DNA of 64,000 bases from Advenella sp048381675 (GTDB taxonomy: Bacteria; Pseudomonadota; Gammaproteobacteria; Burkholderiales; Burkholderiaceae_B). Location: positions 62,001 through 126,000 of the forward strand of contig NZ_JBLWIS010000008.1 of NCBI RefSeq assembly GCF_048381675.1, given 5' to 3'. This document shows, in pieces, positions 35,815-44,367 of the stretch (position 1 is its first letter; each line of letters starts with the position of its first letter). A program made the position numbers and the translations under genes. The notes beneath the pieces were generated by a model. That model made no database searches and was not told the DNA's origin. It saw nothing but the letters and a program-made list of their open reading frames with translations.

Positions 35815-37311
35815 TTATTCTCCAGCAAAGTTTGCATTGTCGTCCTGCCGCAGCATATTTGCCAACTTTTCAATATTTTCTTTGATTTCATCTGGATTAT
35901 GGGCCGCATAACCAAACAAGACGGCCGCTTTTTGAGTACTGTGCTGACAATATCGGGATAATGGCTGAACAAATAACCCGGCTTCAGTACATTTTTTGAT
36001 GAATGCTTGTTCGGTCCAATTGTTTTTCAACCAGCAAACCAGATGAATTCCTGAGTCTGTGGGTTGAACGGTCAAGATGTCGGCAAGATGATTTTGAATT
36101 GCCTCAATCAACGCTTGTTGGCGTTCATAACAGGCTTTGCGAACTTTTCTCACATGCCGGGCGTAATGTCCTTCTTGAATGAATAAAGTCAAAGCGACCT
36201 GTTCCAGGTGTGAGCTACGTGTATCTGTATAGTATTTCGCTAAACTAAAGGCATTAATTAAATTCTCGGGAACCACCATAAATCCCAAGCGAAATTCAGG
36301 AAACATCATTTTCGAAAAAGTGCCTGAATAAATGACCCGTTGTTGTTGGTCTAAGCCTTGCAATGCCTGAATGGGATGTGTTCGATAACGAAATTCACTA
36401 TTATAGTCATCTTCAAAAATCCATTTTTGCTGTTGAGCTGCCCAGTCTAACAACATGAAACGCCGAGATAAACTCAAGGTTCCACCCAGGGGAAATTGAT
36501 GTGAGGGGGCCGTATAAATAAGTTTGCTCTTGGTATAATCTTGAATGATCTCCGGGATACGCATGCCCTCGTCATCACTGCTCACCGGATGTACGTCAAC
36601 CCCAAAACTGCGGAATATATTGAGTGCTGAGTCATAACCCGGCTCATCCAAACAAACCTGATCTTGTGGTTTTAATAAAGTATAAGCGGCCAAATGAATC
36701 GCTTGCTGTATGCCATTTACAATAATGATTTGTTCTTCGTTACAGTTTATCCCCCGTGTGGAACGTACATAGTGACAAATGGCTTGACGCAAAGGTAAAT
36801 AACCGCGCGGATCATGCGATTCTCCTAATTGATGATACGATTTTCGCCAAGCGTGCGTTAATAATTTTCCCCAGAGTTGATGCGGAAATATATCAAGACA
36901 GCCAACCCCGACATGAAACATTTTTTCCCCCTGGCTGGGTAATGATTGTTTTTTCCATGCTGGCAATAAGCTTTCAAGGTAGGGGTTAATGTTTAATGGT
37001 TGCGGCTTGCTTTGTTTCGAGTGAGCTACATCTTGCTGAATCTGAATTAAATGATCGGGAATGGTTTCCACCACATAAGTTCCTGAACTGGATTTAGTGA
37101 GTAAATAACCTTCATCTAATAAACGATCAAAAGCTGCCAGTACAGAATTACGGGAAATAGACATCATTTCTGCTAATGCACGGCTTGAAGGCAATTTGAT
37201 GCCTGAAGACAAGCGCCCATCCAGGATCGCATCACGCAAAGCATAATACAGTCCGTCCTTGATGTTTCCCTTGGGTAGGATCAAATGCGGGAAAGACGAT
37301 GACTTTGCCAT
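35815..37311 (-). CDS. MocR/PdxR family transcriptional regulator (GntR-aminotransferase fusion)
   Basis: The 498-residue protein has a GntR winged helix (about residues 10-75, with KLPSSRALAEMMSISRNSVL). A fold-type I aminotransferase domain (about 110-490) follows, including LDEPGYDSALNIF and the PLP lysine in IYSGTFSKMMFPEFRLGF. MocR proteins bind PLP and usually regulate a divergent neighbour, here the GNAT gene across about 100 bases. Codons look more AT-rich than those of the flanking prp genes. The target and effector cannot be read from the sequence. Confidence 0.88.
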   Translation of the reverse strand: MAKSSSFPHLILPKGNIKDGLYYALRDAILDGRLSSGIKLPSSRALAEMMSISRNSVLAAFDRLLDEGYLLTKSSSGTYVVETIPDHLIQIQQDVAHSKQSKPQPLNINPYLESLLPAWKKQSLPSQGEKMFHVGVGCLDIFPHQLWGKLLTHAWRKSYHQLGESHDPRGYLPLRQAICHYVRSTRGINCNEEQIIIVNGIQQAIHLAAYTLLKPQDQVCLDEPGYDSALNIFRSFGVDVHPVSSDDEGMRIPEIIQDYTKSKLIYTAPSHQFPLGGTLSLSRRFMLLDWAAQQQKWIFEDDYNSEFRYRTHPIQALQGLDQQQRVIYSGTFSKMMFPEFRLGFMVVPENLINAFSLAKYYTDTRSSHLEQVALTLFIQEGHYARHVRKVRKACYERQQALIEAIQNHLADILTVQPTDSGIHLVCWLKNNWTEQAFIKKCTEAGLFVQPLSRYCQHSTQKAAVLFGYAAHNPDEIKENIEKLANMLRQDDNANFAGE

Positions 37312-37319
37312 AAAACTGG

Positions 37320-37358
37320 TACCTTAAAAAATATTAAAAGTGTATCTTATGAGGATAC
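37320..37358. promoter_or_regulatory. Candidate operator between MocR and GNAT genes
   Basis: TACCTTA (37320-37326) and TATCTTA (37343-37349) form an imperfect direct repeat 23 bases apart. GTATC (37342-37346) and GATAC (37354-37358) form a short inverted repeat. MocR regulators often bind such combinations in the divergent promoter; this is a prediction. Confidence 0.35.
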
Positions 37359-37419
37359 CATTATGGAATTAAACTCTAGACTCCCATTTACGAAAGACTC
37401 GAGATCAAGGAGTAGAGTG

Positions 37420-37875
37420 ATGCAAAATTTAGACGTGCAAATTGCCCCTGTGCAACAACAAGATTATTCCCAATGGCTTCCTTATTGGTTGGCGTATCAG
37501 GATTTTTATAAAGTTTGTTTATCTAACACCGTAACAAAAACGGCATGGCAACGCTTTTTTGATGAGGCTGAACCGGTTTATTGTGCGATAGCTAAACAGG
37601 GCGAAAAGGTCTTGGGTTTTGTGCATTATGTTATTCATCGTTCTACTTGGGCAGAACAAAGCTTTTGTTATCTGGAAGACTTGTATGTATCGCCAGAAGC
37701 CCGTGGGCAGCACATTGGTAAACGCCTGATTGAATACGTCAAACAACAAGCAAACTCGCTGGATTGTGCTCGTTTATATTGGCATACGCAGGAAACTAAT
37801 CACACCGCCCAAAAACTGTATGATTGGGTTGCCGAAAAACCTGGCGTCATTGAATATCGCATGTCATTAAAATAA
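37420..37875 (+). CDS. GNAT family N-acetyltransferase
   Basis: The 151-residue protein shows the GNAT acetyl-CoA-binding motif VSPEARGQHIGKRLIEYV (about residues 92-109), preceded by the FCYLEDLY strand. NHTAQKLYDWV follows, a common acetyltransferase end motif. I chose ATG at 37420 because AGGAG lies about 8 bases upstream. It is divergent from the MocR regulator and probably under its control. The substrate is unknown. The base composition is AT-richer than in the genes around it. Confidence 0.88.
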   Translation: MQNLDVQIAPVQQQDYSQWLPYWLAYQDFYKVCLSNTVTKTAWQRFFDEAEPVYCAIAKQGEKVLGFVHYVIHRSTWAEQSFCYLEDLYVSPEARGQHIGKRLIEYVKQQANSLDCARLYWHTQETNHTAQKLYDWVAEKPGVIEYRMSLK

Positions 37876-37965
37876 CCAATGTATCTTTCCAAAGTATTCT
37901 TTAGATTAATGGGTTGGCAGACAGGTGTTCTTTTAATCAGATACTTTTTTTGATAAGGGTGAGTA

Positions 37966-38772
37966 GTGATTAGTATTGGTCCTTTTTCTGTCCAGCTTGT
38001 TTTACTGGCAATTGTCCTGTTTCTTGCATGGGTGATAGCCCGGTTTCTGGCGTTACGCCCGAAAGACGATAAACGTAAGGCGGCAGGCGGTTTGCTGCTG
38101 GATGCGGTTTTTTGGGGGATTGTTGCTGCCCGGCTAGTGCACATTTTTCAGTGGCGGGACGAATACTTGCAAAAACCGTTGTCGATCATTGCCATCAGTG
38201 ATGGGGGGTATTTGTGGTGGGCGGGTTTGCTGGTCGCTATTATGTACGTTTTGTGGCGTACCCGAAAAATCCCGCTCCTGCGTCAGCCAGTCTTGATAGG
38301 CATGGTGGCTGGCATGTTGATATGGCTGGTAGCAGGTAATGCCCTTAGCATGATGCAGCGTTCATCAATAGATTTTCCAGATGTGCAATTGGCAACACTC
38401 GATCAACAGCCGGTTTCTTTAAGTGCATATCGCGGGAAGCCGGTTGTGCTGAATTTGTGGGCCAGCTGGTGTCCGCCATGCCGTCGTGAAATGCCTGCCT
38501 TTGAGCAGGCCCAGGAACAATTTCCTGATATTGCGTTTGTCATGATCAATCAGGGTGAAAGCCTGAAAAATGTTCAGGGTTTTCTTCAGGCAGAGCAATT
38601 GATGTTAAACAATGTTTTGCTGGATCCGGTTTCTAGGGTGATGCATCAGGTGCGGGCAAGGGGCTTGCCAACAACCCTGTTTTTTGATGCACAGAGGCAG
38701 TTGCAGGGTGTGCATATGGGTGAAATAACAGCGGCTGGCCTGAAAAGCAAAATAGCTCTGTACTTTGATTGA
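37966..38772 (+). CDS. TlpA/ResA-like thiol:disulfide protein with Lgt-like membrane half
   Basis: The 268-residue protein has an N-terminal part with about four membrane segments (residues 5-128) and a C-terminal thioredoxin fold facing the periplasm. The redox motif WASWCPPCRREMP puts the active Cys at 169 and 172, and the cis-Pro is in RGLPTTLFFD. The membrane half resembles prolipoprotein diacylglyceryl transferase in layout (AARLVHIFQWRDEYL, then SDGGYLWWAGLL) but lacks the Lgt catalytic HGG. It is probably a membrane-anchored disulfide reductase or oxidase. It starts with GTG at 37966 after AAGGGTGA. Confidence 0.82.
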   Translation: MISIGPFSVQLVLLAIVLFLAWVIARFLALRPKDDKRKAAGGLLLDAVFWGIVAARLVHIFQWRDEYLQKPLSIIAISDGGYLWWAGLLVAIMYVLWRTRKIPLLRQPVLIGMVAGMLIWLVAGNALSMMQRSSIDFPDVQLATLDQQPVSLSAYRGKPVVLNLWASWCPPCRREMPAFEQAQEQFPDIAFVMINQGESLKNVQGFLQAEQLMLNNVLLDPVSRVMHQVRARGLPTTLFFDAQRQLQGVHMGEITAAGLKSKIALYFD

Positions 38773-38857
38773 GTTTTTGATTGTGGTTCAGTATTTGGGA
38801 ATATAGCTGCCGTATTAAATGCCGGGTGCAGCCAGACAGGCGGAATTTGTAGTCTAG

Positions 38858-39208
38858 CTAAAGATCTTGGTCATCATCCAGATGAAATTTATGAATAATA
38901 CGGTGAGCCAGTGGCGCCAGAATGAGACCCAGCGTTCCTATAAAAACCAATCCGACAAACATGCTGTAGAGCGCAAAGAATACCTTTCCAGCAACGCTTT
39001 CGGGCACAATGTACGGACCTAAGCCGCCAATAATAAGGGCCGTGTTAAGCAAGGCATCATGCCAGTTTATTGGCTCCAGTATAAGATGGGCTATCACGCC
39101 AATGGCCATCGTGACCACCATGACAATAAGCGCATAAAAAACATGGGCAAGCAGGCGATATCTGAAATGTCGTGCCGGTAATAAGGGTTGTTTTTTTGAT
39201 TCGTACAT
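38858..39208 (-). CDS. Two-helix membrane protein resembling a channel pore module
   Basis: The 116-residue protein has hydrophobic helices around residues 17-45 and 72-101, with a short re-entrant-looking segment (WHDALLNTALIIGGLGPYI) between them. This matches the outline of the 2TM Ion_trans_2 fold. The potassium selectivity filter TVGYG is not present: GGLGPY stands at that place. The function is therefore unassigned. I place the start at ATG 39208; an in-frame ATG at 39244 would add 12 residues. Confidence 0.5.
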   Translation of the reverse strand: MYESKKQPLLPARHFRYRLLAHVFYALIVMVVTMAIGVIAHLILEPINWHDALLNTALIIGGLGPYIVPESVAGKVFFALYSMFVGLVFIGTLGLILAPLAHRIIHKFHLDDDQDL

Positions 39209-39568
39209 TATGCTGAAACCATAGAAGACAAGCGTTTTGCTCATTTCATTCGGGCTTGTAATGGCTGTGATCTTACTGATCGTACCTGAATCTGTCAAAC
39301 CATCGCACCATGACGGCCTCATGAATGTTCCGATGCCAGCTGTAGGGAAAGACAGGCTCTGTTACGATAAATATTATGTAATTTAAATAGGTCTCATTAA
39401 ATTATTTTTTTATAACTGTATGATTTTATTTAAAAAAATAATAATTTTGTCGGGAACGCATGGGAGCCGGGATCAATCTAACAAAGTGGCTGATTGTATA
39501 TTAAACAAATAGTTAATCAATGATCAGCCATCAAGCTTCAGTTCTTGTAACTATATGGAGTTACGGTC
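39209..39568. other. Intergenic region upstream of a small secreted protein gene
   Basis: No gene is seen in these 360 bases, which are very AT-rich around 39360-39440. An inverted repeat TGGCTGAT (39487-39494) / ATCAGCCA (39523-39530) lies in the likely 5' untranslated region of the gene at 39569. Confidence 0.5.
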
Positions 39569-39829
39569 ATGAAAAACTTTGTTAAAGTAATGCTACTCGC
39601 ATCAAGCATGGTTGCAGGTGTGGCATATGCTGATGGGTTTAGGGAGTCTGATTATCCATTTGTTCCGAATGCGGTCAGCCCTTCTATAGGGCAAAAAGTT
39701 GAACAGATCAGCCTGACCGATTCCGACTATCCCAGGATTTTTATTAACAGCGGAGTCGCCCGTGAAGTCGTTATGCAGGAATTGGTTGATTATAATAAGG
39801 TTAACCCATATTCATTCTATTCTTACTAG
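39569..39829 (+). CDS. Small secreted protein, DUF4148-like
   Basis: The 86-residue product has a typical signal peptide (KNFVKVMLLASSMVAGVAYA, cleavage near residue 21). The mature part contains the repeated short motif SDYPF/SDYPR and an INSGVAREVVMQELVDYNK segment, similar to the DUF4148 pattern common in Burkholderiales. It probably resides in the periplasm. Function is unknown. A TGGAGTTACGGTC stretch with GGAG precedes the ATG. Confidence 0.65.
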   Translation: MKNFVKVMLLASSMVAGVAYADGFRESDYPFVPNAVSPSIGQKVEQISLTDSDYPRIFINSGVAREVVMQELVDYNKVNPYSFYSY

Positions 39830-40060
39830 TGCTCAGGTCAGTCAGGTTCATGCTTGTTTCTGATAATAATTCCGACTGACCATGTTGCCGAATTCGAGAA
39901 GTTCAGGGTCTTGCAAGGTGTTGGCAGGGTGAGTTTCTCGATTTCGGTATTTTATATTTGCAGAAATGGTAGTCTAGTTGTATCGGTCAGGTGTATTGGA
40001 TGCCTTCAAGGCTTTCAAAACCGGGCCTTTTTTTCTAAATATTTGAATGGAATTTAATCA

Positions 40061-41179
40061 ATGAGCGATCTTTTCTCGGGCTATGATTTGGCCGGATTGC
40101 ATATGAATAATCGTATTGTGATGGCACCCATGACGCGCTCCAGAGCCGTCAATACGGTTGCCGATGAGCAAACCGCCCTTTATTACCAGCAAAGAGCCAG
40201 TGCTGGGCTTATTATTACCGAGGGTTCACAAATTTCCCGTCAGGGTGTGGGGTATTTGTTTACGCCAGGCATGCATAGCGCTGAGCAAATTGAGGGTTGG
40301 AAGAAAGTCACGGGTGCGGTGCATGAGAAAGGTGGAAAAATTTTCAGTCAGCTTTGGCATGTAGGACGCATCTCTCATGTTACTTTGCAGGAAAATGGCG
40401 CTGCCCCGGTTGGGGTAAGCAATAAAACGGCAGAAAATACCACTGCGTTTGCTTATGATGAAAATGGCAACCCTGCCAGGATTCAGGCCAGCCAGCCTCG
40501 TGCCTTGTCTACCGAAGAGGTAAAGGGGGTGGTTCAGGATTTTGCCAAGGCAGCGGTCAATGCCCGTGAAGCCGGTTTTGACGGGGTGGAAATTCATGGT
40601 GCCAATGGATATTTGATCGAACAATTCATTAATGCAGGCATCAATACCCGCGATGACCGATATGGTGCCGCTACTGTTGAGGGCCGTTTGGCTTTTGTGC
40701 TGGAAGTGGTTGATGCGGTAGTGGCCAAAATTGGGAGCCAGCGTGTAGGTATTCGCCTGGCACCGTTTAACCGGATTTTTGATATGCCCGCCTTCGAAGG
40801 CGAAGCGCAAACCTGGCTTGAGCTGGCCCGTCAGTTGTCTGTCAGAAAGTTGGCCTATGTTCATATCAGCAACCGCAAGGCCATTCTTAATAATACAAAT
40901 GGCAAGACATTTCTTGAGCAGTTCAGGAAAGCCTATAGCGGTACTTTGATTTTGGCGGGTGAATATACCAAGCCAGAAGCAGAAAGGGACTTGAAGGAAG
41001 GCCTGACTGATCTGGTTGCTTTTGGTCGTCCATTCATCTCCAATCCTGACTTGGTAGAGCGGTTGAAAAACGATTGGCCCCTGACGTCTTTTGATCCTGC
41101 CACTTTTTATGTGGGCGGTCAGGAAGGTTATACCAATTACACGGGTTATGAGGAAATTGCTGATCAGGCTGCCAATTGA
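40061..41179 (+). CDS. Old yellow enzyme family alkene reductase
   Basis: The 372-residue FMN-dependent oxidoreductase shows NNRIVMAPMTRSRA near the N-terminus and FSQLWHVGRISH. The substrate-binding His/Asn motif is GVEIHGANGYLIEQFINAG, and the FMN phosphate site is LVAFGRPFISNPDLVERL. It belongs to the NemA/N-ethylmaleimide reductase branch, which reduces activated C=C bonds and nitro compounds with NADPH. Start MSDLFSGYDL at 40061 follows an AT-rich leader. No regulator of the NemR type is adjacent. Confidence 0.9.
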   Translation: MSDLFSGYDLAGLHMNNRIVMAPMTRSRAVNTVADEQTALYYQQRASAGLIITEGSQISRQGVGYLFTPGMHSAEQIEGWKKVTGAVHEKGGKIFSQLWHVGRISHVTLQENGAAPVGVSNKTAENTTAFAYDENGNPARIQASQPRALSTEEVKGVVQDFAKAAVNAREAGFDGVEIHGANGYLIEQFINAGINTRDDRYGAATVEGRLAFVLEVVDAVVAKIGSQRVGIRLAPFNRIFDMPAFEGEAQTWLELARQLSVRKLAYVHISNRKAILNNTNGKTFLEQFRKAYSGTLILAGEYTKPEAERDLKEGLTDLVAFGRPFISNPDLVERLKNDWPLTSFDPATFYVGGQEGYTNYTGYEEIADQAAN

Positions 41180-41317
41180 AGTCTGAAAGTGACAGGCGTT
41201 CTGTTCTGTATTGATGGAACGCTTGTTTGAATGATGGGCATAGGTTTCACACTTGCTATTGCCGGAACATTGAACGGTAAGGCTGGCGTTTTTAATAATA
41301 AATTGACAGGTTCTTGT

Positions 41318-41731
41318 ATGAAAAAATCTTTAATTACATTCGCTATTGGTACTTTGACTTTGCTAGGCAGCAGTGCTGTCATGGCACAAGCGGTTGCAGT
41401 TGATACCTTGTCAAACGGTGTCAGGGTTGAGCACACCAAATTGGGTGCTGGTGCCAGTCCTAAACCCAGTGATACTGTTAAGGTTCATTACCGTGGCACC
41501 CTGCTTGATGGCACTGAATTTGATTCTTCCTACAAACGCAACGAACCCATTTCGTTTCCCTTAAGCCGTGTTATCCCCTGTTGGACAGAAGGTTTGCAAA
41601 AAATGAAAGAGGGTGGTTCTGCGGTATTGTTTTGTCCTTCACGTTCGGCCTATGGCGAGCGTGGCGCCGGAAATGTCATTCCTCCGAACAGCGATTTGAA
41701 ATTTGAAGTCGAGTTGCTTAAGGTTAATTAA
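41318..41731 (+). CDS. Periplasmic FKBP-type peptidyl-prolyl isomerase
   Basis: The 137-residue protein has a signal peptide (KKSLITFAIGTLTLLGSSAVMA, cleavage near 24) and an FKBP domain. The latter shows VKVHYRGTLLDGTEFDSSY, SFPLSRVIPCWTEGLQKMKEGG and YGERGAGNVIPPNSDLKFEVEL, all standard active-site segments. It assists proline isomerisation in the periplasm. I chose ATG at 41318 because the signal peptide begins there. Confidence 0.9.
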   Translation: MKKSLITFAIGTLTLLGSSAVMAQAVAVDTLSNGVRVEHTKLGAGASPKPSDTVKVHYRGTLLDGTEFDSSYKRNEPISFPLSRVIPCWTEGLQKMKEGGSAVLFCPSRSAYGERGAGNVIPPNSDLKFEVELLKVN

Positions 41732-41805
41732 GTTCGCTATAGAAAAGCATGTTTTGGCAAGACTGTTTACGTTAAGCGTAAAGACACAGCAACTAAGTCG
41801 GGATG

Positions 41806-42348
41806 TTAACGGATAAAGCGCTTCAGCACGTCCCGGAACAGGGGCGTGTTGGCTTCTTCCAGCCATTCGAAGGCCACCATTTCGCGTGATACGATTTCTG
41901 CACCATTTTGTTGCAGGCGTTGCAGGGCCAGTGCTTTATCCCGTGGATGACGAGAGCCAACCGCTTCATCCACAATAAAAACCTCGCGGCCGGTAGCCAG
42001 CAGATCCAGGGCGGTTTGCTGCACGCAGACATGCGCTTCGGTGCCAACAATAACCCATTGTCTGCGTTCGGAAAAAGGCATGTTTAGCAAATTTTCACCA
42101 ATAACCGCTGAAAAATGGATTTTTTCCGATATCAGCTGTTCGGGTATGCGCGAAAGCAAGTTCGCGTCGGTGTGACCCAAACCTTTGGGGTACTGTTCTG
42201 TTGCTAGAACAGGTATGCCAATGGCTTGGGCAACATCTACCATCCAGATGGCCTGGTTAAGTACTTCCTGGCCTTGATTAATTGCGGGCAACATGCGGCT
42301 TTGAATATCAATAACCAATAATAATGATTCTGACGCCTTGATTCGCAT
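41806..42348 (-). CDS. Isochorismatase family cysteine hydrolase
   Basis: The 180-residue protein has LLLVIDIQSRML with the catalytic Asp near residue 14. The ATEQYPKGLGHT segment and the nucleophile-bearing VGTEAHVCVQQTALDLL follow. The pattern matches YcaC/isochorismatase-like hydrolases, whose substrates range widely. It lies 59 bases downstream of ilvE and may be co-transcribed with it, but no functional link is evident. Confidence 0.88.
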   Translation of the reverse strand: MRIKASESLLLVIDIQSRMLPAINQGQEVLNQAIWMVDVAQAIGIPVLATEQYPKGLGHTDANLLSRIPEQLISEKIHFSAVIGENLLNMPFSERRQWVIVGTEAHVCVQQTALDLLATGREVFIVDEAVGSRHPRDKALALQRLQQNGAEIVSREMVAFEWLEEANTPLFRDVLKRFIR

Positions 42349-42407
42349 GAGATCTCCTTGATAAAAGGGGCCCGCTTTTCATTCCGGACGGGTATTGCAG
42401 CATTACC

Positions 42408-43511
42408 TTATGCCAGGCGGGTTAGCCAGCCATGGGTATCTTCTTCCAAGCCATATTGAATGCCGGTTAATTTATTGCGTAAGGCAACGGTTACTTTTCC
42501 GGCTGGGGCGTTTTCATCACCAATAATGAAATCTTTGCTTTTCAGGGCGCAGATGGGGGCGATAACAGCAGCAGTGCCGCAAGCGAATGCCTCGGTAATT
42601 TCACCCGAATTGATGCCATCACGCCATTCTTGCAAGGCCACCTTGCGTTCTTCCACTTTCAGGCCCATGTCTTCGGCTAGCTGAATCAGGCTGGCACGGG
42701 TAATGCCTTTAAGAATGCTGCCGGAGGGTTTGGGGGTGATAAGCGTACCGTCTTTGCGGACCAGGAAGATATTCATGCCGCCCAGTTCTTCAAGGTAAGT
42801 GTGCTCTTCGGCGTCCAGGAACAGTACCTGTGAGCAATTATTGGCATAGGCTTCCTGTTGTGGCAACAAAGAAGCAGCATAGTTACCACCGCATTTGGCC
42901 TCTCCGGTACCGCCTTTGCCAGCACGTGAAAATTCGGAGGCTAGCCAGATGGAAATAGGTTGCATGCCCTTGGCAAAATAAGAGCCGGCAGGGCTGACAA
43001 TTACATGATAAGCGGCGCGTTCTGCAGAGCGAACACCCAGGAAGCTTTCATTGGCAATCATGAACGGGCGGATATAGGCACTGGTTTCAGGGGCACTGGG
43101 CACCCAGGCTTTGTCGACGCTAATCAGTTGTTTCAGGGACTCAATGAACAAATCTACAGGAAGTTCGGGCAGTGCCAGGCGGCGCGCAGACAATTGAAAG
43201 CGTTCTGCATTTGCTTCAGGGCGGAAAGTCCAGACTGAACCATCTGCATGACGATAGGCTTTCAGGCCCTCAAAGATTTCTTGGGCATAGTGCAGGACCG
43301 AAGCGGCCGGATCCAGTTGTAAAGGGCCATAGGGAACAACGCGTGCATCGTGCCAGCCTTGTTCGCGACTCCAGTCAATGGTGGCCATATGATCGGTGAA
43401 GTACTTGCCAAAACCTGGATTTTGCAAGATGGCATTGCGCTCTGCCTCGGGTAATGGATTGGGATTGCGGTTAATTGTAAATTCAACTTGATTAGCAGAC
43501 GTAGTGTTCAT
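42408..43511 (-). CDS. ilvE: Branched-chain amino acid aminotransferase, class II type
   Basis: IlvE transfers amino groups between glutamate and the branched-chain 2-oxo acids. The 367-residue protein is the class II (BCAT2-like) form, with QEIFEGLKAYRHADGSVWTFRPE and the PLP-lysine segment GEAKCGGNYAASLL. VLFLDAEEHTYLEELGGMNIF and GTAAVIAPI follow. ATG at 43511 is chosen because the conserved sequence starts shortly after it. It is isolated from other ilv genes. Confidence 0.93.
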   Translation of the reverse strand: MNTTSANQVEFTINRNPNPLPEAERNAILQNPGFGKYFTDHMATIDWSREQGWHDARVVPYGPLQLDPAASVLHYAQEIFEGLKAYRHADGSVWTFRPEANAERFQLSARRLALPELPVDLFIESLKQLISVDKAWVPSAPETSAYIRPFMIANESFLGVRSAERAAYHVIVSPAGSYFAKGMQPISIWLASEFSRAGKGGTGEAKCGGNYAASLLPQQEAYANNCSQVLFLDAEEHTYLEELGGMNIFLVRKDGTLITPKPSGSILKGITRASLIQLAEDMGLKVEERKVALQEWRDGINSGEITEAFACGTAAVIAPICALKSKDFIIGDENAPAGKVTVALRNKLTGIQYGLEEDTHGWLTRLA

Positions 43512-44367
43512 GATGAATGAGGCTTTGTATAAATGGGTCAAGTGGCAGTATAGGTGCTTGCCGTGTATATGACAAAATGATAACAAATTCAATTATAGGG
43601 CTTAAATGCAGGACGACAAGCAATATATGCCGCAACCGCTAAACTCATCTATGCGCTTGTCGCAACCTTGTAATTTATGGGATTAAAAAAGTTTCATTCC
43701 TTATCCAGGCTTGTTTTTTTTGAACCAGCGCTGTTGTTGGGAAAATCCCTGTTGACAGATGGTTTATTTGCCAAAATCGTTGAATTTAGAATTAAAAACA
43801 CTGCTTTTTCGCTTAAAAGCAGTGTTTTTTTGTATTAACTTATTTTAATAAGTTATGGAAATTAATTAATAAATTAGAATGCGCTGCATTAAAACAACAT
43901 TATTACAATAATTTACAATTTAAGTGCAAATAAAAACCATTTACTTCATCCCGGTGAAAAAAAATCACTGCGATTGTTGCAGTGTGATGTGAATAAATAT
44001 CATGAAGATATAGTGAAGATAAGGGATTGTTACTTTCCTTGAATATCATAAATTGATGGTTGTTGAAAAAAATTGTTACTTAATTGATTTGTGAAAATAA
44101 ATTATTAAAAATATTAGTAATGTTATAAAAAATATTTATTAAATAAATCAAAATTTATAAACTTAAATCGGTCAGTGCTCATGTTTCTAAAGTAACTTTC
44201 TAGTGTTATCGTTCTCCCCAAAAGTTACATGTATTTCTATTTTTAATATAGACCGCATTAAGTTTGTTTTCTGTTTTTGCTGTAGCAATTTATGTATTTG
44301 TAAGGCAATCAAAAGATGATGAGTATAGGTGCGGTATTTCTATTCTATTGTTTGGAGAGCGCTACAA
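43512..44367. other. Long AT-rich intergenic region upstream of the adhesin gene
   Basis: These 856 bases separate ilvE (-) from the autotransporter gene (+) and contain no plausible gene. The part from about 43,840 to 44,200 is extremely AT-rich. The only strong element is the terminator at 43794-43831. The region must hold the promoters of both genes. Confidence 0.65.
43794..43831. terminator. Orphan Rho-independent terminator
   Basis: AAAAACACTGCTTTT (43794-43808) pairs perfectly with AAAAGCAGTGTTTTT (43815-43829) and more T follow. No gene ends here on either strand: ilvE begins about 280 bases away and the adhesin about 540 bases away. It may end a small RNA or an attenuated leader. Confidence 0.7.
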
